From: Bacillota bacterium
GTDB lineage: Bacteria > Bacillota > Sulfobacillia > Sulfobacillales > Sulfobacillaceae
Direction of reading: 5' to 3'
Assembly (NCBI GenBank): GCA_021841025.1
Contig: JAKBWA010000073.1
Span: forward strand, 1-34,452
Length of the DNA stretch: 34,452 nt
Part shown: piece by piece, positions 24,249-34,381 of the stretch
Numbering within the stretch: the stretch's first letter is position 1
Layout: every line of letters starts with the position of its first letter
Notes under the pieces: generated by a model
Told to the model about the DNA's origin: nothing
Seen by the model: only the letters and a program-made list of their open reading frames with translations
Database searches by the model: none
Program-made: the position numbers and the translations under genes

Positions 24249-25746
24249 GCCTGAGGAAATCAGTGCAATCCTCAAAGAAGAAATTCAAAAGTATGACGTG
24301 GAGACCGAATTATCGGAGTCCGGGGTCGTTCTCACGGTTGGAGACGGTATTGCCAGAATTTACGGTTTGACCGACTGTATGGCGGGAGAAATGCTAGAGT
24401 TTGACAACGGAGTCTTTGGAATGGCTCTGAATCTCGCTGAGGACAATGTCGGCTGCGTGATTCTGGGCAATGATGTCGGAATAACTGAAGGAATGCGGGT
24501 GAAACGCACCGGTAAAATGGTTGAGGTTCCCGCTGGCGATGCCTTGATTGGGCGTGTTGTGAGCCCTCTTGGTGAGCCTGTTGATGGGAAGGGACCCATT
24601 GAAACCAGCATCAGAAGGCCAGTGGAATATCCTGCTCCGGGCATTATTGCGCGCGAACCTGTGTCACGCCCTCTACAAACGGGAATTAAAGCCATTGATG
24701 CGATGATTCCTATCGGCCGGGGCCAACGGGAACTGATTATTGGTGATCGTCAAACCGGAAAGACCGCCTTGGCCATCGATACGATTCTGAATCAAAAAGA
24801 AGAAGACGTCATTTGTGTTTATGTGGGCATTGGACAAAAGGAGTCGACCATAGCAGGACTGGTGCGCAATCTGGAAGAGCGAGGAGCTATGGACTATACG
24901 CTGGTGGTGTCTGCTCCCGCTGCTCAGGCGGCACCTTTACAGTATCTGGCACCCTATACAGGCTGTGCCATGGCGGAGGAGTTTCGTGACAAGGGAAAAG
25001 ATGTTCTCATCATATACGACGATCTGTCGAAGCATGCGGTCGCGTACCGTGCCATGTCGCTTTTGCTCCGCCGTCCTCCAGGCCGGGAAGCATACCCCGG
25101 TGATGTCTTTTATCTTCATTCACGGCTTTTGGAGCGAGCAGCCAACCTCAATAAGGAGAACGGCGGCGGAAGTTTGACTGCTTTGCCGATTATCGAGACA
25201 CTGGCTGGGGACATTTCGGCGTATATTCCTACAAATGTGATTTCCATCACGGATGGTCAGATATTTCTCGAAAGCGACTTGTTTTTCTCAGGCGTCCGCC
25301 CTGCCGTAAACGTGGGGGCTTCAGTGTCGCGGGTGGGATCGGCTGCTCAAGTGAAGGCCATGAAACAAGTCGCCGGAACTATGCGGCTGGACTTGGCGCA
25401 ATACCGGGAACTGGCGGCTTTCGCCCAATTTGGATCGGATTTGGACAAAGCAACGCAAGCCCGTATTGAACGGGGAAACCGCACCGTGGAAATTCTGAAG
25501 CAACCGCAATATGCCCCGATGCCGGTTGAAGATCAGGTCGTGTCGATTTTCGCGGTGACTCGGGGATTTTTTGACGACATTCCTGTCGAATCGGTACGTG
25601 CTCAGGAGTCGGGACTTTTGCGGTATCTGCATGAGCATCATGAGGAGCTGTTTGACACTCTGCGCAAGAACAAAGCCTTTAATGACGAGTTGATAAAGAG
25701 CTTGAGTACGGCGATTGAGGAATTCAAGAAAACGGCGGTGTTATAA
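24238..25746 (+). CDS. atpA: ATP synthase F1 subunit alpha
   Basis: 502 residues, full length. Walker A GDRQTGKT (169-176), Walker-B-like [12 protein letters not shown], and the arginine finger in [10 protein letters not shown]. It forms the alpha3beta3 head, with the non-catalytic nucleotide sites. The start is a TTG inside the end of atpH with an excellent GGAGGAGGTG upstream; the product then begins [13 protein letters not shown], the normal alpha start, so TTG is well supported. The TAA stop is directly followed by the atpG ATG. Confidence 0.97.
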   Translation: MSIKPEEISAILKEEIQKYDVETELSESGVVLTVGDGIARIYGLTDCMAGEMLEFDNGVFGMALNLAEDNVGCVILGNDVGITEGMRVKRTGKMVEVPAGDALIGRVVSPLGEPVDGKGPIETSIRRPVEYPAPGIIAREPVSRPLQTGIKAIDAMIPIGRGQRELIIGDRQTGKTALAIDTILNQKEEDVICVYVGIGQKESTIAGLVRNLEERGAMDYTLVVSAPAAQAAPLQYLAPYTGCAMAEEFRDKGKDVLIIYDDLSKHAVAYRAMSLLLRRPPGREAYPGDVFYLHSRLLERAANLNKENGGGSLTALPIIETLAGDISAYIPTNVISITDGQIFLESDLFFSGVRPAVNVGASVSRVGSAAQVKAMKQVAGTMRLDLAQYRELAAFAQFGSDLDKATQARIERGNRTVEILKQPQYAPMPVEDQVVSIFAVTRGFFDDIPVESVRAQESGLLRYLHEHHEELFDTLRKNKAFNDELIKSLSTAIEEFKKTAVL

Positions 25747-28040
<2,294 letters not shown>

Positions 28041-28055
28041 GGTTGGGGGGATAAC

Positions 28056-28478
28056 ATGCCAAGTACCTATCACTTGAAAATTGTAACTCCTGAGAGGACA
28101 ATTTTTGACGGACCTGTGAGTTACATTATCGTACGATCCACAGAAGGAGAAATAGGAATTCTGGCGCATCATATGCAGCTGATTACGCCGTTGATTCCGC
28201 ATATTATTACCGTTTATCCGGAAAATGCCAAAACCGAACAATTCACCATCGGTGGTGGTTTTTTGGAGGTTGGAGACACTTCCACAGTTGTATTGGCTGA
28301 TTCGGCGGAAAGGGCTTCGGAAATTGATGTGGCCCGCGCCGAAAAGGCTCGTCAACGGGCTCTGGAATTGATTGGCAAACAGGAGCCGAATATAGATTTG
28401 TTACGAGCCAAACGAGCTTTGGCTCGTGCGGAAAATCGGCTCAAATTAGCCGGCCGGCCCACAGCGATGACCCACTAA
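28056..28478 (+). CDS. atpC: ATP synthase F1 subunit epsilon
   Basis: 140 residues: N-terminal beta sandwich (LKIVTPERTIFDGPVSYIIV, then GEIGILAHHMQLITPL) and a C-terminal two-helix hairpin (ARAEKARQRALELI...RAKRALARAENRLKLA). The C-terminal helices can extend and inhibit ATP hydrolysis. A GGTTGGGGGGAT region lies upstream of ATG 28056. Last gene of the operon, followed by a terminator. Confidence 0.95.
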   Translation: MPSTYHLKIVTPERTIFDGPVSYIIVRSTEGEIGILAHHMQLITPLIPHIITVYPENAKTEQFTIGGGFLEVGDTSTVVLADSAERASEIDVARAEKARQRALELIGKQEPNIDLLRAKRALARAENRLKLAGRPTAMTH

Positions 28479-28516
28479 TGAGCCCTGAGTTTCGATCCCC
28501 ACTCAAAGAACAAAGA

Positions 28517-28556
28517 TTCAGGCCCCTGCTGTTATGGCAAGGGCCTGAAATATTTT
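28517..28556 (+). terminator. Intrinsic terminator of the atp operon
   Basis: TTCAGGCCC (28517-28525) pairs perfectly with GGGCCTGAA (28541-28549), then ATATTTT. A 9-bp stem with a 15-nt loop that can pair further. Confidence 0.85.
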
Positions 28557-28584
28557 GCCAGGTATGAATTCATAATTTCGGTGG

Positions 28585-28605
28585 AACAATCTGGTAAAGA
28601 TTGTT
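28585..28605. promoter_or_regulatory. Inverted repeat just upstream of the ywmB ribosome-binding site
   Basis: AACAATCT (28585-28592), GGTAA, AGATTGTT (28598-28605), ending 5 nt before the AGGAGGG of ywmB. It could be an operator or an mRNA hairpin near the ribosome-binding site. A 12-bp palindrome TATGAATTCATA lies at 28563-28574. Confidence 0.35.
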
Positions 28606-28621
28606 ACCAGGAGGGAAACCG

Positions 28622-29338
28622 ATGAGAAATTGGATTCGTAACGGCTTATGGCTGACGGGAATAGCATTTGTACTATGGGCAGGCGCCAGCGTCCGGGCTG
28701 CTGTGGTATCTCCAGTCATGACGGCCTTCCGTGCTACCAAGGCTCATCCCGCCGGATTCAGTATTAACGGTTGGGTCGAGTTGTCCCCTTCCTTTCGTTC
28801 ACAAAGTTTGGAACATATCATTCGCCGGCTATCACGCAAAACCCATATTCAAGGTGCTGTCCATACGGAACAAGGTACTGGGTACCAAAAGGCTGTGATT
28901 GACCAACACATTGCAGGCTTTTCCAGTGAATTGATTGCGGAACGTCTGGCTTCGGGTTCTACTTATCTGGTGATCGATCGCGTCGGAACTCAACGTTTTA
29001 GCGGTCTTGAAGAAAGTTTGGGACTCATTCGCCATGTGCTTCATGGCTATGGGCCCTTACACTGTTCGCTAACCCTGCAAGGAACTTTACCCCAAAGATT
29101 ATCGACACCCCAGGCCAAACAGGTTGTTGACCAGGCCTTTCGGTCGATTGCCGCTAAGTCTGTCAACGGGATTACTACAGCCCATTATATCTCCGTGGCA
29201 GGGGACACAGGGTTTATCCACAATCATGATGTTCTCCAGGGCCATCCAGTGAACATTCAAATGGCTTTGAACTATAACACCTACTTGCATCGAGAACAAG
29301 TGGATGTAGGGACTCCACTCGTGACGGTCACCTATTAG
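28622..29338 (+). CDS. YwmB-like exported protein
   Basis: 238 residues with an N-terminal signal/anchor helix (about 9-27, cleavage possible after AGASVRA). The C-terminal end RVQ..YNTYLHREQVDVGTPLVTVTY-type pattern (aromatic and polar repeats, then GTP and a terminal TY) fits the YwmB family, whose gene lies right after atpC in Bacillus. The function of YwmB is unknown. The middle has one cysteine (LHCSLTLQG). ATG 28622 with AGGAGGG 8 nt upstream. In Bacillus murAA and spoIID follow; here spoIIQ follows. Family assignment rests on position and the C-terminal pattern. Confidence 0.68.
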   Translation: MRNWIRNGLWLTGIAFVLWAGASVRAAVVSPVMTAFRATKAHPAGFSINGWVELSPSFRSQSLEHIIRRLSRKTHIQGAVHTEQGTGYQKAVIDQHIAGFSSELIAERLASGSTYLVIDRVGTQRFSGLEESLGLIRHVLHGYGPLHCSLTLQGTLPQRLSTPQAKQVVDQAFRSIAAKSVNGITTAHYISVAGDTGFIHNHDVLQGHPVNIQMALNYNTYLHREQVDVGTPLVTVTY

Positions 29339-29428
29339 GTTTGAATTGGGACTTCCTGGGCACAATGGAATTAAGAGGATACGACTCCTCGGTTTCAGAG
29401 TGTACAAAGAGAGTGGAGGAACAAACGC

Positions 29429-30016
29429 ATGGCGAATCGTCGTCTGACTCTGTTTGGTATTATCGGCGGCATTGCGGTAGTGGGGGGCGGGATATTAACC
29501 TTTGCTTTGACACACGGCTCCGTCCGCCCTGCGAGTGGGCCGGTTGCGCACTTACAATCTTCTAAGGGCCGGGCACACCGGGGTAAAGCAAAAGCCCCAG
29601 CTAACAGCACGGCGACACCGCTGTTGATGCCTGTACAGGGAAAAGTGTCTAATCCGTTTGGCTGGCAATATTCAGGAGCCTTAAACGAATGGTATTACAA
29701 TCCCGGGCTAACCATCTCGGCTAAGGCGGGGACGCCTATTCATGCTGCTTGGGGTGGTGTGGTTGCCCAGGTGGAAAATGTCAACCACCAAGGATTGACG
29801 GTTACCATCAAAGATGGCGGTCAGTATGAAACGGTTTACGGGCATCTCGGCAGTACGTCGGTCAAAGCGGGTCAAATGGTTAAACAAGGTCAGATTATCG
29901 GAACCGTGGGGGGAAGCAGCATTTACAGTCACCAGCCCGGTTCGCACCTGGACTTTGGTGTCTACCATGGTTCGGTCGCAACCAATCCCGAGGGCTATCT
30001 TCACCCTTCGTCCTAA
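29429..30016 (+). CDS. spoIIQ: SpoIIQ-like protein with degenerate LytM (M23) domain
   Basis: 195 residues: one N-terminal membrane helix (about 7-28), a short linker, and an M23 peptidase-like domain (65-195). The catalytic-type histidines remain (YGHL His139 and His173 of HLDF), but the three zinc ligands are replaced: the HxxxD pair is Asn91 and Thr95, and the second His of HxH is Asp175. It should therefore be a structural, non-enzymatic protein, like SpoIIQ of B. subtilis, which spans the forespore membrane and holds SpoIIIAH across the intermembrane space during engulfment. Its place directly before spoIIID supports SpoIIQ. GGAGG precedes the ATG. A general M23 protein is the alternative. 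Confidence 0.78.
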   Translation: MANRRLTLFGIIGGIAVVGGGILTFALTHGSVRPASGPVAHLQSSKGRAHRGKAKAPANSTATPLLMPVQGKVSNPFGWQYSGALNEWYYNPGLTISAKAGTPIHAAWGGVVAQVENVNHQGLTVTIKDGGQYETVYGHLGSTSVKAGQMVKQGQIIGTVGGSSIYSHQPGSHLDFGVYHGSVATNPEGYLHPSS

Positions 30017-30025
30017 GACACCATG

Positions 30026-30064
30026 AAATGCCAGAGCAGGAATCATTGCTCTGGCATTTATTTT
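30026..30064 (+). terminator. Intrinsic terminator of spoIIQ
   Basis: AAATGCCAGAGCA (30026-30038), 8-nt loop, TGCTCTGGCATTT (30047-30059): a perfect 13-bp stem followed by ATTTT. Confidence 0.9.
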
Positions 30065-30081
30065 GTTTGCGGCCATATACT
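30054..30081 (+). promoter_or_regulatory. Candidate sigma-E promoter of spoIIID
   Basis: CATATACT (30074-30081) matches the sigma-E -10 (CATACANT) at 7 of 8 positions; GCATTTA (30054-30060) is a fair -35, at a rather short 13-bp spacing. spoIIID is sigma-E-dependent in Bacillus. The -35 overlaps the spoIIQ terminator. Confidence 0.4.
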
Positions 30082-30115
30082 CTACCATGTTCGGGGGGAG
30101 AAAGGGGCCGGAAAT

Positions 30116-30373
30116 GTGAAGGATCATATCTGGCAACGTGTCATGGCCATTGGCAATTATATTTTGACGAACGGGGCAACCGTCAGGGATACAGCCAGGG
30201 TTTTTGGCGTTTCAAAGAGCACTGTACACAAAGATGTTACGGAACGGCTCCCGAAAGTCAATCAAAATTTAGCCATAGAAGTCAAAAAAGTGCTGGACTA
30301 CAACAAAGCGGAACGACATCTTCGCGGTGGCGAGGCCACCCGTCAAAAGTTCCTCACGAACCATTCCGGGTAG
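30116..30373 (+). CDS. spoIIID: Sporulation transcription factor SpoIIID
   Basis: 85 residues, a helix-turn-helix protein with the highly conserved FGVSKSTVHKDVTERLP recognition region and RHLRGGEATRQK tail of SpoIIID. It acts in the mother cell, where it represses and activates sigma-E genes and promotes the switch to sigma-K. GTG 30116 with AAAGGGG about 9 nt upstream gives the normal SpoIIID start (MKDHIWQRVMAIGNYI). It is the best evidence in the window for an endospore former. In Bacillus mbl follows; here it is metK. Confidence 0.96.
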   Translation: MKDHIWQRVMAIGNYILTNGATVRDTARVFGVSKSTVHKDVTERLPKVNQNLAIEVKKVLDYNKAERHLRGGEATRQKFLTNHSG

Positions 30374-30552
30374 TTTTGATGCCTGGACAGATGCCGGGGG
30401 ATCTTGCCCTCCCCCGGTGAGAATCAGACAGTTCCCCAATATACTCAAGATACGACTGGATAGCCTCGGCCTTCATCTCTGGGGGATATGAATGGGTGTC
30501 TTTGGGGGAACAGTGATTATGAAGGGCGAGCGTCTCTCGCGGATTCTTGATG
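30374..30552. other. Intergenic region between spoIIID and the metK promoter
   Basis: It holds a GC-rich hairpin CCGGGGGA (30394-30401) with TCCCCCGG (30410-30417), 21 nt after the spoIIID stop and without a T run, which may end spoIIID transcription. No gene is recognised. A 79-codon minus-strand frame has a short stretch (YPPEMKAEAIQSYLE) that faintly resembles transposase OrfA, but nothing else supports it. Confidence 0.4.
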
Positions 30553-30582
30553 TTGACACAAATATTCATGACGGCATATACT
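30553..30582 (+). promoter_or_regulatory. Sigma-A promoter of the riboswitch-metK transcript
   Basis: Consensus TTGACA (30553-30558), 18-bp spacer, TATACT (30577-30582). Start site near 30589, about 17 nt before the riboswitch. Confidence 0.85.
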
Positions 30583-30605
30583 CTGTAAGACAATTGATCA
30601 TTATG

Positions 30606-30742
30606 CTCTTATCAAGAGCGGCGGAGGGACAGGCCCGATGAAGCCCGGCAACCGGCAGACATGCCATGGTGCCAACCCCGACCCCAATTTGGGGAGGGAT
30701 GAGAGATGCCTTTGAACCTCTTCTCTCGAGAAGAGGATTTTT
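30606..30742 (+). promoter_or_regulatory. SAM-I (S-box) riboswitch with terminator
   Basis: The S-box core is easily read: CTTATCAAGAG, GGAGGGAC, GCCCGATGAAGCCC and GGCAACC in order from 30608. Helix P1 is CTCTTATC (30606-30613) with GATGAGAG (30698-30705). The expression platform is the terminator CCTCTTCT/AGAAGAGG (30717-30736) and ATTTTT. GAGAG of P1 (30701-30705) can pair with CTCTC (30723-30727) to form an antiterminator. So SAM binding should stop transcription of metK: feedback by the product of the gene it controls. Confidence 0.95.
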
Positions 30743-30776
30743 CATATAAAGGCGTGAAAGTGAAGGAGGCTGTTCA

Positions 30777-31976
30777 GTGGGACGTGATTTTCTATTTACA
30801 TCGGAATCGGTTACGGAAGGACACCCGGACAAAATTGCCGATCAAATTTCCGATGCCATTCTCGATCGTATTCTGGCGGAAGATCCGGTGGCGCGGGTGG
30901 CTGCCGAAACCGTTGTTACCACCGGGATGGCTTTGGTTGTAGGAGAAATCTCGACACAAACCTATGTGGATATTCCTCATACCGTGCGGGAAACCATCCG
31001 CTCGATTGGTTATACGCGGGCGAAAATGGGATTTGATGCGGACACCGTGTCTGTTTTAACCTCAATTGATGAACAATCCTCCGATATTGCGCAAGGAGTG
31101 AATCAGGCTCTGGAATCGCGCGAAGGCTCTCAGGACGCCAGGGCAATGATTGGAGCCGGAGATCAGGGCATGGTGTTCGGCTTTGCCTGCAATGAAACCC
31201 CAGAACTTATGCCTCTGCCGATTTCCCTGGCCCACCGTTTGTCATACCGCCTGGCTGAAGTGAGAAAGAGGGGCATTGTACCTTTTTTGTGGCCGGACGG
31301 CAAGACTCAAGTGAGCGTGCGTTATGAAAACGACAAGCCAGTGGGTATCGATACCATTCTCATATCCACTCAACACAAGGGTTCGGTTGATTTGAAGACG
31401 GTTTCCGAAGCCGTTGTCGAAGAAGTCGTCCGTCCTGTCATTGCATCTCACTGGGATTTGTCCAGGACGCGGATTTTAATTAACCCGACAGGCCGTTTTG
31501 TGATAGGAGGTCCCCATGGCGATTCGGGTCTGACCGGGCGAAAAATTATTGTTGATACGTATGGAGGGTATGCCCGTCATGGAGGCGGGGCTTTTTCAGG
31601 AAAAGATCCGACAAAAGTCGATCGTGCGGCATCTTATGCAGCGAGATGGGTGGCCAAAAACCTGGTCGCCGCCAAATTTGCGGACAAAGCGGAAATTCAG
31701 ATTGCTTACGCCATCGGTGTAGCGGAACCTCTATCGGTGATGGTAGACACTTTCGGCACGGGGCGGCTGCCGGATGAAATATTAGCGGGCATCGTGCGGC
31801 AAGTTTTTGACTTGCGTCCTCTGGGCATTATCGAAGATTTGGATCTCAGGCGTCCTATGTATTTGCGGACGGCGGCTTATGGCCATTTCGGCCGAACGGA
31901 CGTGATCTTTCCTTGGGAACAACTCAACCGGGTAGATGCTTTGCTGGCTCAAGCAGAGGTCAGTACCAGAGACTAG
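30777..31976 (+). CDS. metK: S-adenosylmethionine synthetase
   Basis: 399 residues, full length. Motifs: [20 protein letters not shown] start, the [15 protein letters not shown]-loop (residues 121-132), and [17 protein letters not shown] in the C-terminal domain. It makes SAM from methionine and ATP. GTG 30777, with AAGGAGG about 8 nt upstream, gives product [11 protein letters not shown]. It lies under the riboswitch in a single-gene transcript. In many Firmicutes metK is elsewhere; its location here next to spoIIID is lineage-specific. Confidence 0.97.
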   Translation: MGRDFLFTSESVTEGHPDKIADQISDAILDRILAEDPVARVAAETVVTTGMALVVGEISTQTYVDIPHTVRETIRSIGYTRAKMGFDADTVSVLTSIDEQSSDIAQGVNQALESREGSQDARAMIGAGDQGMVFGFACNETPELMPLPISLAHRLSYRLAEVRKRGIVPFLWPDGKTQVSVRYENDKPVGIDTILISTQHKGSVDLKTVSEAVVEEVVRPVIASHWDLSRTRILINPTGRFVIGGPHGDSGLTGRKIIVDTYGGYARHGGGAFSGKDPTKVDRAASYAARWVAKNLVAAKFADKAEIQIAYAIGVAEPLSVMVDTFGTGRLPDEILAGIVRQVFDLRPLGIIEDLDLRRPMYLRTAAYGHFGRTDVIFPWEQLNRVDALLAQAEVSTRD

Positions 31977-32361
31977 ACTTCTGTTTAGGATTTTCTTTGT
32001 CGGGTTCACCTTCACGCATAAAGCACGAAGACGGCTATGGGAACAAAATTGTGGCAAAGGACGAATGGCTGATGGATAACCGGACGTGAACGAGCAGTGG
32101 TAAAGGTAAACGAGAAGAAGATCCGATCTCTTTGGGCAAAATTAATGTCATTTTGCCATCCCTGCCCTGGGCGGGTGACATGACTTCCTAGGTGGGGATG
32201 GCAAAAGCATGGTCTTTCCTGGAGGGATATTTTGGACAAATAGAATACCCAGGCCAGCGCACTGATGATCATCATGCTTATTTCCGTAGCCGGAACTCGA
32301 AATCAAGAGGCTTGTGGAAAACGTTGCCGAAGCGTGGAGGGCTCAACACGCGCGATATTGT
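31977..32361. other. Gene-free region between metK and the cold-shock promoter
   Basis: No coding region is convincing. It has a long inverted repeat (32151-32206, listed separately), AGATCCGATCT at 32119-32129, and TGATGATCATCA near 32263. No U-tract terminator for metK was found. Confidence 0.45.
32151..32206. repeat. 12-bp perfect inverted repeat with structured loop
   Basis: TTTTGCCATCCC (32151-32162) pairs with GGGATGGCAAAA (32195-32206) across 32 nt. An inner CCTGCC/GGCGGG hairpin (32161-32175) competes with it. No U run follows, so a plain terminator is unlikely. It may be a small structured RNA, a stem from a lost element, or a bidirectional termination or processing site. Confidence 0.6.
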
Positions 32362-32390
32362 TTGACTTTTTTGGTAGGGGGTGCTATATT
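32362..32390 (+). promoter_or_regulatory. Sigma-A promoter of the cold-shock gene
   Basis: TTGACT (32362-32367), 17-bp spacer, TATATT (32385-32390); start near 32397. Confidence 0.8.
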
Positions 32391-32399
32391 GAACGCGGT

Positions 32400-32418
32400 T
32401 GTCCTGGATGGTAGGACA
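32400..32418 (+). other. Leader hairpin of the cold-shock mRNA
   Basis: TGTCCT (32400-32405), 7-nt loop, AGGACA (32413-32418), at the very 5' end of the leader. Cold-shock genes often carry temperature-sensitive leader folds; the effect here is not shown. Confidence 0.4.
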
Positions 32419-32445
32419 GCTTTAAGAAAGGGGACATATTTTAGC

Positions 32446-32643
32446 ATGACCGGACGTGTCAAATGGTTTAGTGCAGAAAAAGGGTACGGATTCTTAGAGC
32501 GTGAAGACGGCGGTGACGTGTTTGTGCATTACACGGCCATTAATGGCGAAGGTTTCCGTACGCTCAATGAAGGTGAGCGTGTCGAATTTGATGTAGTGGA
32601 GGGTGATCGCGGCCCACAGGCTGCGAACGTCGTCCGCCTCTAA
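32446..32643 (+). CDS. Cold-shock domain protein (CspA/CspB family)
   Basis: 65 residues, a single cold-shock domain. RNP1 is KGYGFLE and RNP2 is VFVHYTAI (usually KGFGFI and VFVHFSAI), and the start [13 protein letters not shown] is typical. It binds single-stranded RNA/DNA as an RNA chaperone. ATG 32446 has AAAGGGG 12 nt upstream. It is transcribed alone from its own promoter with a structured leader, and closed by a terminator. Confidence 0.96.
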   Translation: MTGRVKWFSAEKGYGFLEREDGGDVFVHYTAINGEGFRTLNEGERVEFDVVEGDRGPQAANVVRL

Positions 32644-32662
32644 GATCGACTCGACGAGAATG

Positions 32663-32689
32663 AGCTGGGTTATCCCAGCTTTTTCTTTG
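32663..32689 (+). terminator. Intrinsic terminator of the cold-shock gene
   Basis: AGCTGGG, loop TTAT, CCCAGCT, then TTTTCTTTG. Confidence 0.92.
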
Positions 32690-32770
32690 TTTATATAGGA
32701 TACCCTCCGTTCTACTTTTCTAACCACAAATCATGAAAGCCAAAGCGTGGTTTTTCGCCATTTTTTATCA

Positions 32771-32779
32771 TGCTATAAT
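32771..32779 (+). promoter_or_regulatory. Extended -10 promoter of hpf
   Basis: TGC plus perfect TATAAT (32774-32779). No clear -35 is seen, which fits an extended -10. Start near 32786, leader about 48 nt. Confidence 0.65.
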
Positions 32780-32833
32780 ACTAGTACCAGTCGTCCAAGA
32801 TTGGCACCATAAGCCGTAAAGGGGCGTTACGCG

Positions 32834-33358
32834 ATGGATGTTATCGTTCGCGGTAAGAACGTAGAGATTACGGATGCCTTAAAGGATTACGTGACAAAAA
32901 AAATGAGCAAAATAGCCAAGTTGGTCAATCATTACGCCGACGTAAAGGCCCATATCGTTCTGAGCGTGGAAAAGGATAGGCACATTGTTGAAGTCACCAT
33001 TCCTTTGGAAGGCTATTTGCTTCGAGCCGAACAATCTCATTCAGACATGTACGCATCAATCGATTTAGTGGTTGACAAACTGGAACGCCAATATCGCAAA
33101 TATAAGACACGGGAACGTAAAAAAGTGACGCACGACAATACCCACGTGCATAAGAGCGCTGAACCGACGGAATTGCTGTCTAACGTAGTCAGGCGGAAAA
33201 CGTTTCCGGTCAAACCGATGACATTGGATGAGGCACTTTTACAGATGGACCTTTTGGGTCACGATTTCTTTGCGTTTACTAACGCCGAAACGGACAACAT
33301 TAACGTGCTGTATCGCAGGCACGACGGAGACTATGGTTTGTTGGAACCCATTGGCTAA
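32834..33358 (+). CDS. hpf: Ribosome hibernation promoting factor, long form
   Basis: 174 residues: an N-terminal S30AE domain (VIVRGKNVEITDALKDYVTKK start, about 1-100), a linker, and a C-terminal dimerisation domain (RRKTFPVKPMTLDEALLQMDLLGHDFFAF, about 120-174). The long form dimerises 70S ribosomes to inactive 100S particles in stationary phase. AAAGGGG lies 9 nt before ATG 32834. It is a single-gene transcript. Sigma-B or sigma-H control, as in Bacillus, is not visible. Confidence 0.95.
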   Translation: MDVIVRGKNVEITDALKDYVTKKMSKIAKLVNHYADVKAHIVLSVEKDRHIVEVTIPLEGYLLRAEQSHSDMYASIDLVVDKLERQYRKYKTRERKKVTHDNTHVHKSAEPTELLSNVVRRKTFPVKPMTLDEALLQMDLLGHDFFAFTNAETDNINVLYRRHDGDYGLLEPIG

Positions 33359-33386
33359 GCCGAAAGGTTACTGTATATGCTTGAAG

Positions 33387-33420
33387 AATTTAGGGACCTT
33401 GCCGGAGGTCCCTAAATTTA
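33387..33420 (+). terminator. Intrinsic terminator of hpf
   Basis: AATTTAGGGACCT (33387-33399), 6-nt loop, AGGTCCCTAAATT (33406-33418): a perfect 13-bp stem with AAATTTA at the 3' foot; U-tract short. Confidence 0.8.
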
Positions 33421-33682
33421 TGGCTAATGGGGAAAAAGGCTAGCCGGCCCTAGTGAAGGTTAGCCGAAGTGACCGTAACCATCCCAATTGCCGTTCACGA
33501 AGCTCTTGGGAAATGAAAGGCGTAGCTGTTGAATTCACTATTTGGTTGTCCGTCTCAAACACGTTTGCTTAATTCATTCCATCCTGACAAAAATTTCTTT
33601 GGAATTCGAAGACAAATCCTGAAAAAAAGAAGGATATTGGTATTTGGTGTCGTATTCTTACAGTGTAGCTCAAGGAGGAGAT
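33421..33682. other. Intergenic region with possible leader structure
   Basis: 262 bp without a gene. GGCTAGCC (33439-33446) and GGTTAGCC (33458-33465) are near repeats. I tested it for ydaO/c-di-AMP, raiA and T-box patterns by eye, and none fits in the right order. Confidence 0.3.
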
Positions 33683-34294
33683 ATGGCAGCACATTTACGC
33701 GTATATGAAGACGTCATTCTCCGGATTCCTTATGTCAAGAGTGCCAGCGTGCTCGAAGAAGCTGGCGTGACTCGGATCCAGGTATTAAGTGATGGGAGAA
33801 GACCGCCCCGCCAAATTGTTCGAGAAATTGTTGCGCTAGTGCGGAGTTACGGATTTCGTGATATTTCCAACGATGATGTAACGGTGTTGGAGATTCAGCC
33901 TGATGATGAAGTTCAAGGGCGATCCCGCCTGCAGATTGCGGGGTTGTCGGTTGCCCAATCGACTGTCGGCGTAGAAGCGAGCTGTCGCTTAAGCCGGGGC
34001 CGTGCAACTTTTGAGGGGAAAGGACAGGGCTCTACTCTTGCTATCGCTGTTGCCATGGCGACGGTTGAAGCAGTGAACCAAGCCTTGGCTCCGTTGGAAC
34101 AACTGATATTTCATGGACTAGAGACCACGCGGGTAGGAGGCATTGAGGTCATGGTTGTAACGATAGCCGACCCGGATACAGAGTTTTTAGCCGGCTGCAG
34201 CGTAGTTCGTGACACCATTGAAGATGCCGTAGTTCGGGCCACACTTGACGCAGTGAATAGGAGAGTACGCGTATACTCCGGGCAAAAAGTTTAG
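33683..34294 (+). CDS. Uncharacterised two-domain protein
   Basis: 203 residues from ATG 33683 (AAGGAGGAG upstream; a longer in-frame start at 33644 lacks a site). Not recognised with confidence. Residues 1-75 look like a small alpha-beta domain with TRIQVLSDGRRPPRQIVREIVALVRSYG, reminiscent of a widespread 'PKQIVRDI' motif in hypothetical proteins of Firmicutes. Residues 90-203 look like a second alpha-beta sandwich (VGVEASCRLSRGRATFEGKGQGS, then a helix AIAVAMATVEAVNQAL and a second strand-strand-helix), possibly a ligand-binding or dimerising domain. No membrane span or catalytic motif is evident. Solitary, between hpf and the last gene. Confidence 0.7.
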   Translation: MAAHLRVYEDVILRIPYVKSASVLEEAGVTRIQVLSDGRRPPRQIVREIVALVRSYGFRDISNDDVTVLEIQPDDEVQGRSRLQIAGLSVAQSTVGVEASCRLSRGRATFEGKGQGSTLAIAVAMATVEAVNQALAPLEQLIFHGLETTRVGGIEVMVVTIADPDTEFLAGCSVVRDTIEDAVVRATLDAVNRRVRVYSGQKV

Positions 34295-34381
34295 GAAAGT
34301 TTCGACCAACATTAGACCCAAGCGGCATCATTCATGTTTACCCGAAGCGAGGGGGCATGAAGGCAAATACGATAGGAGTAA

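Noticed and set aside
30394-30417. GC-rich hairpin as a second IS200/IS605 end
   Set aside because: The flanks lack the TGTCAA-type border and no tnpB remnant adjoins it.
30354-30593. Minus frame with a transposase-like phrase (YPPEMKAEAIQSYLE)
   Set aside because: The similarity is short, the rest does not match any OrfA, and no terminal repeats are seen.
33421-33640. Riboswitch or raiA RNA near hpf
   Set aside because: The conserved blocks of c-di-AMP, T-box and raiA RNAs do not appear in the right order, and the region lies downstream of hpf, not upstream.
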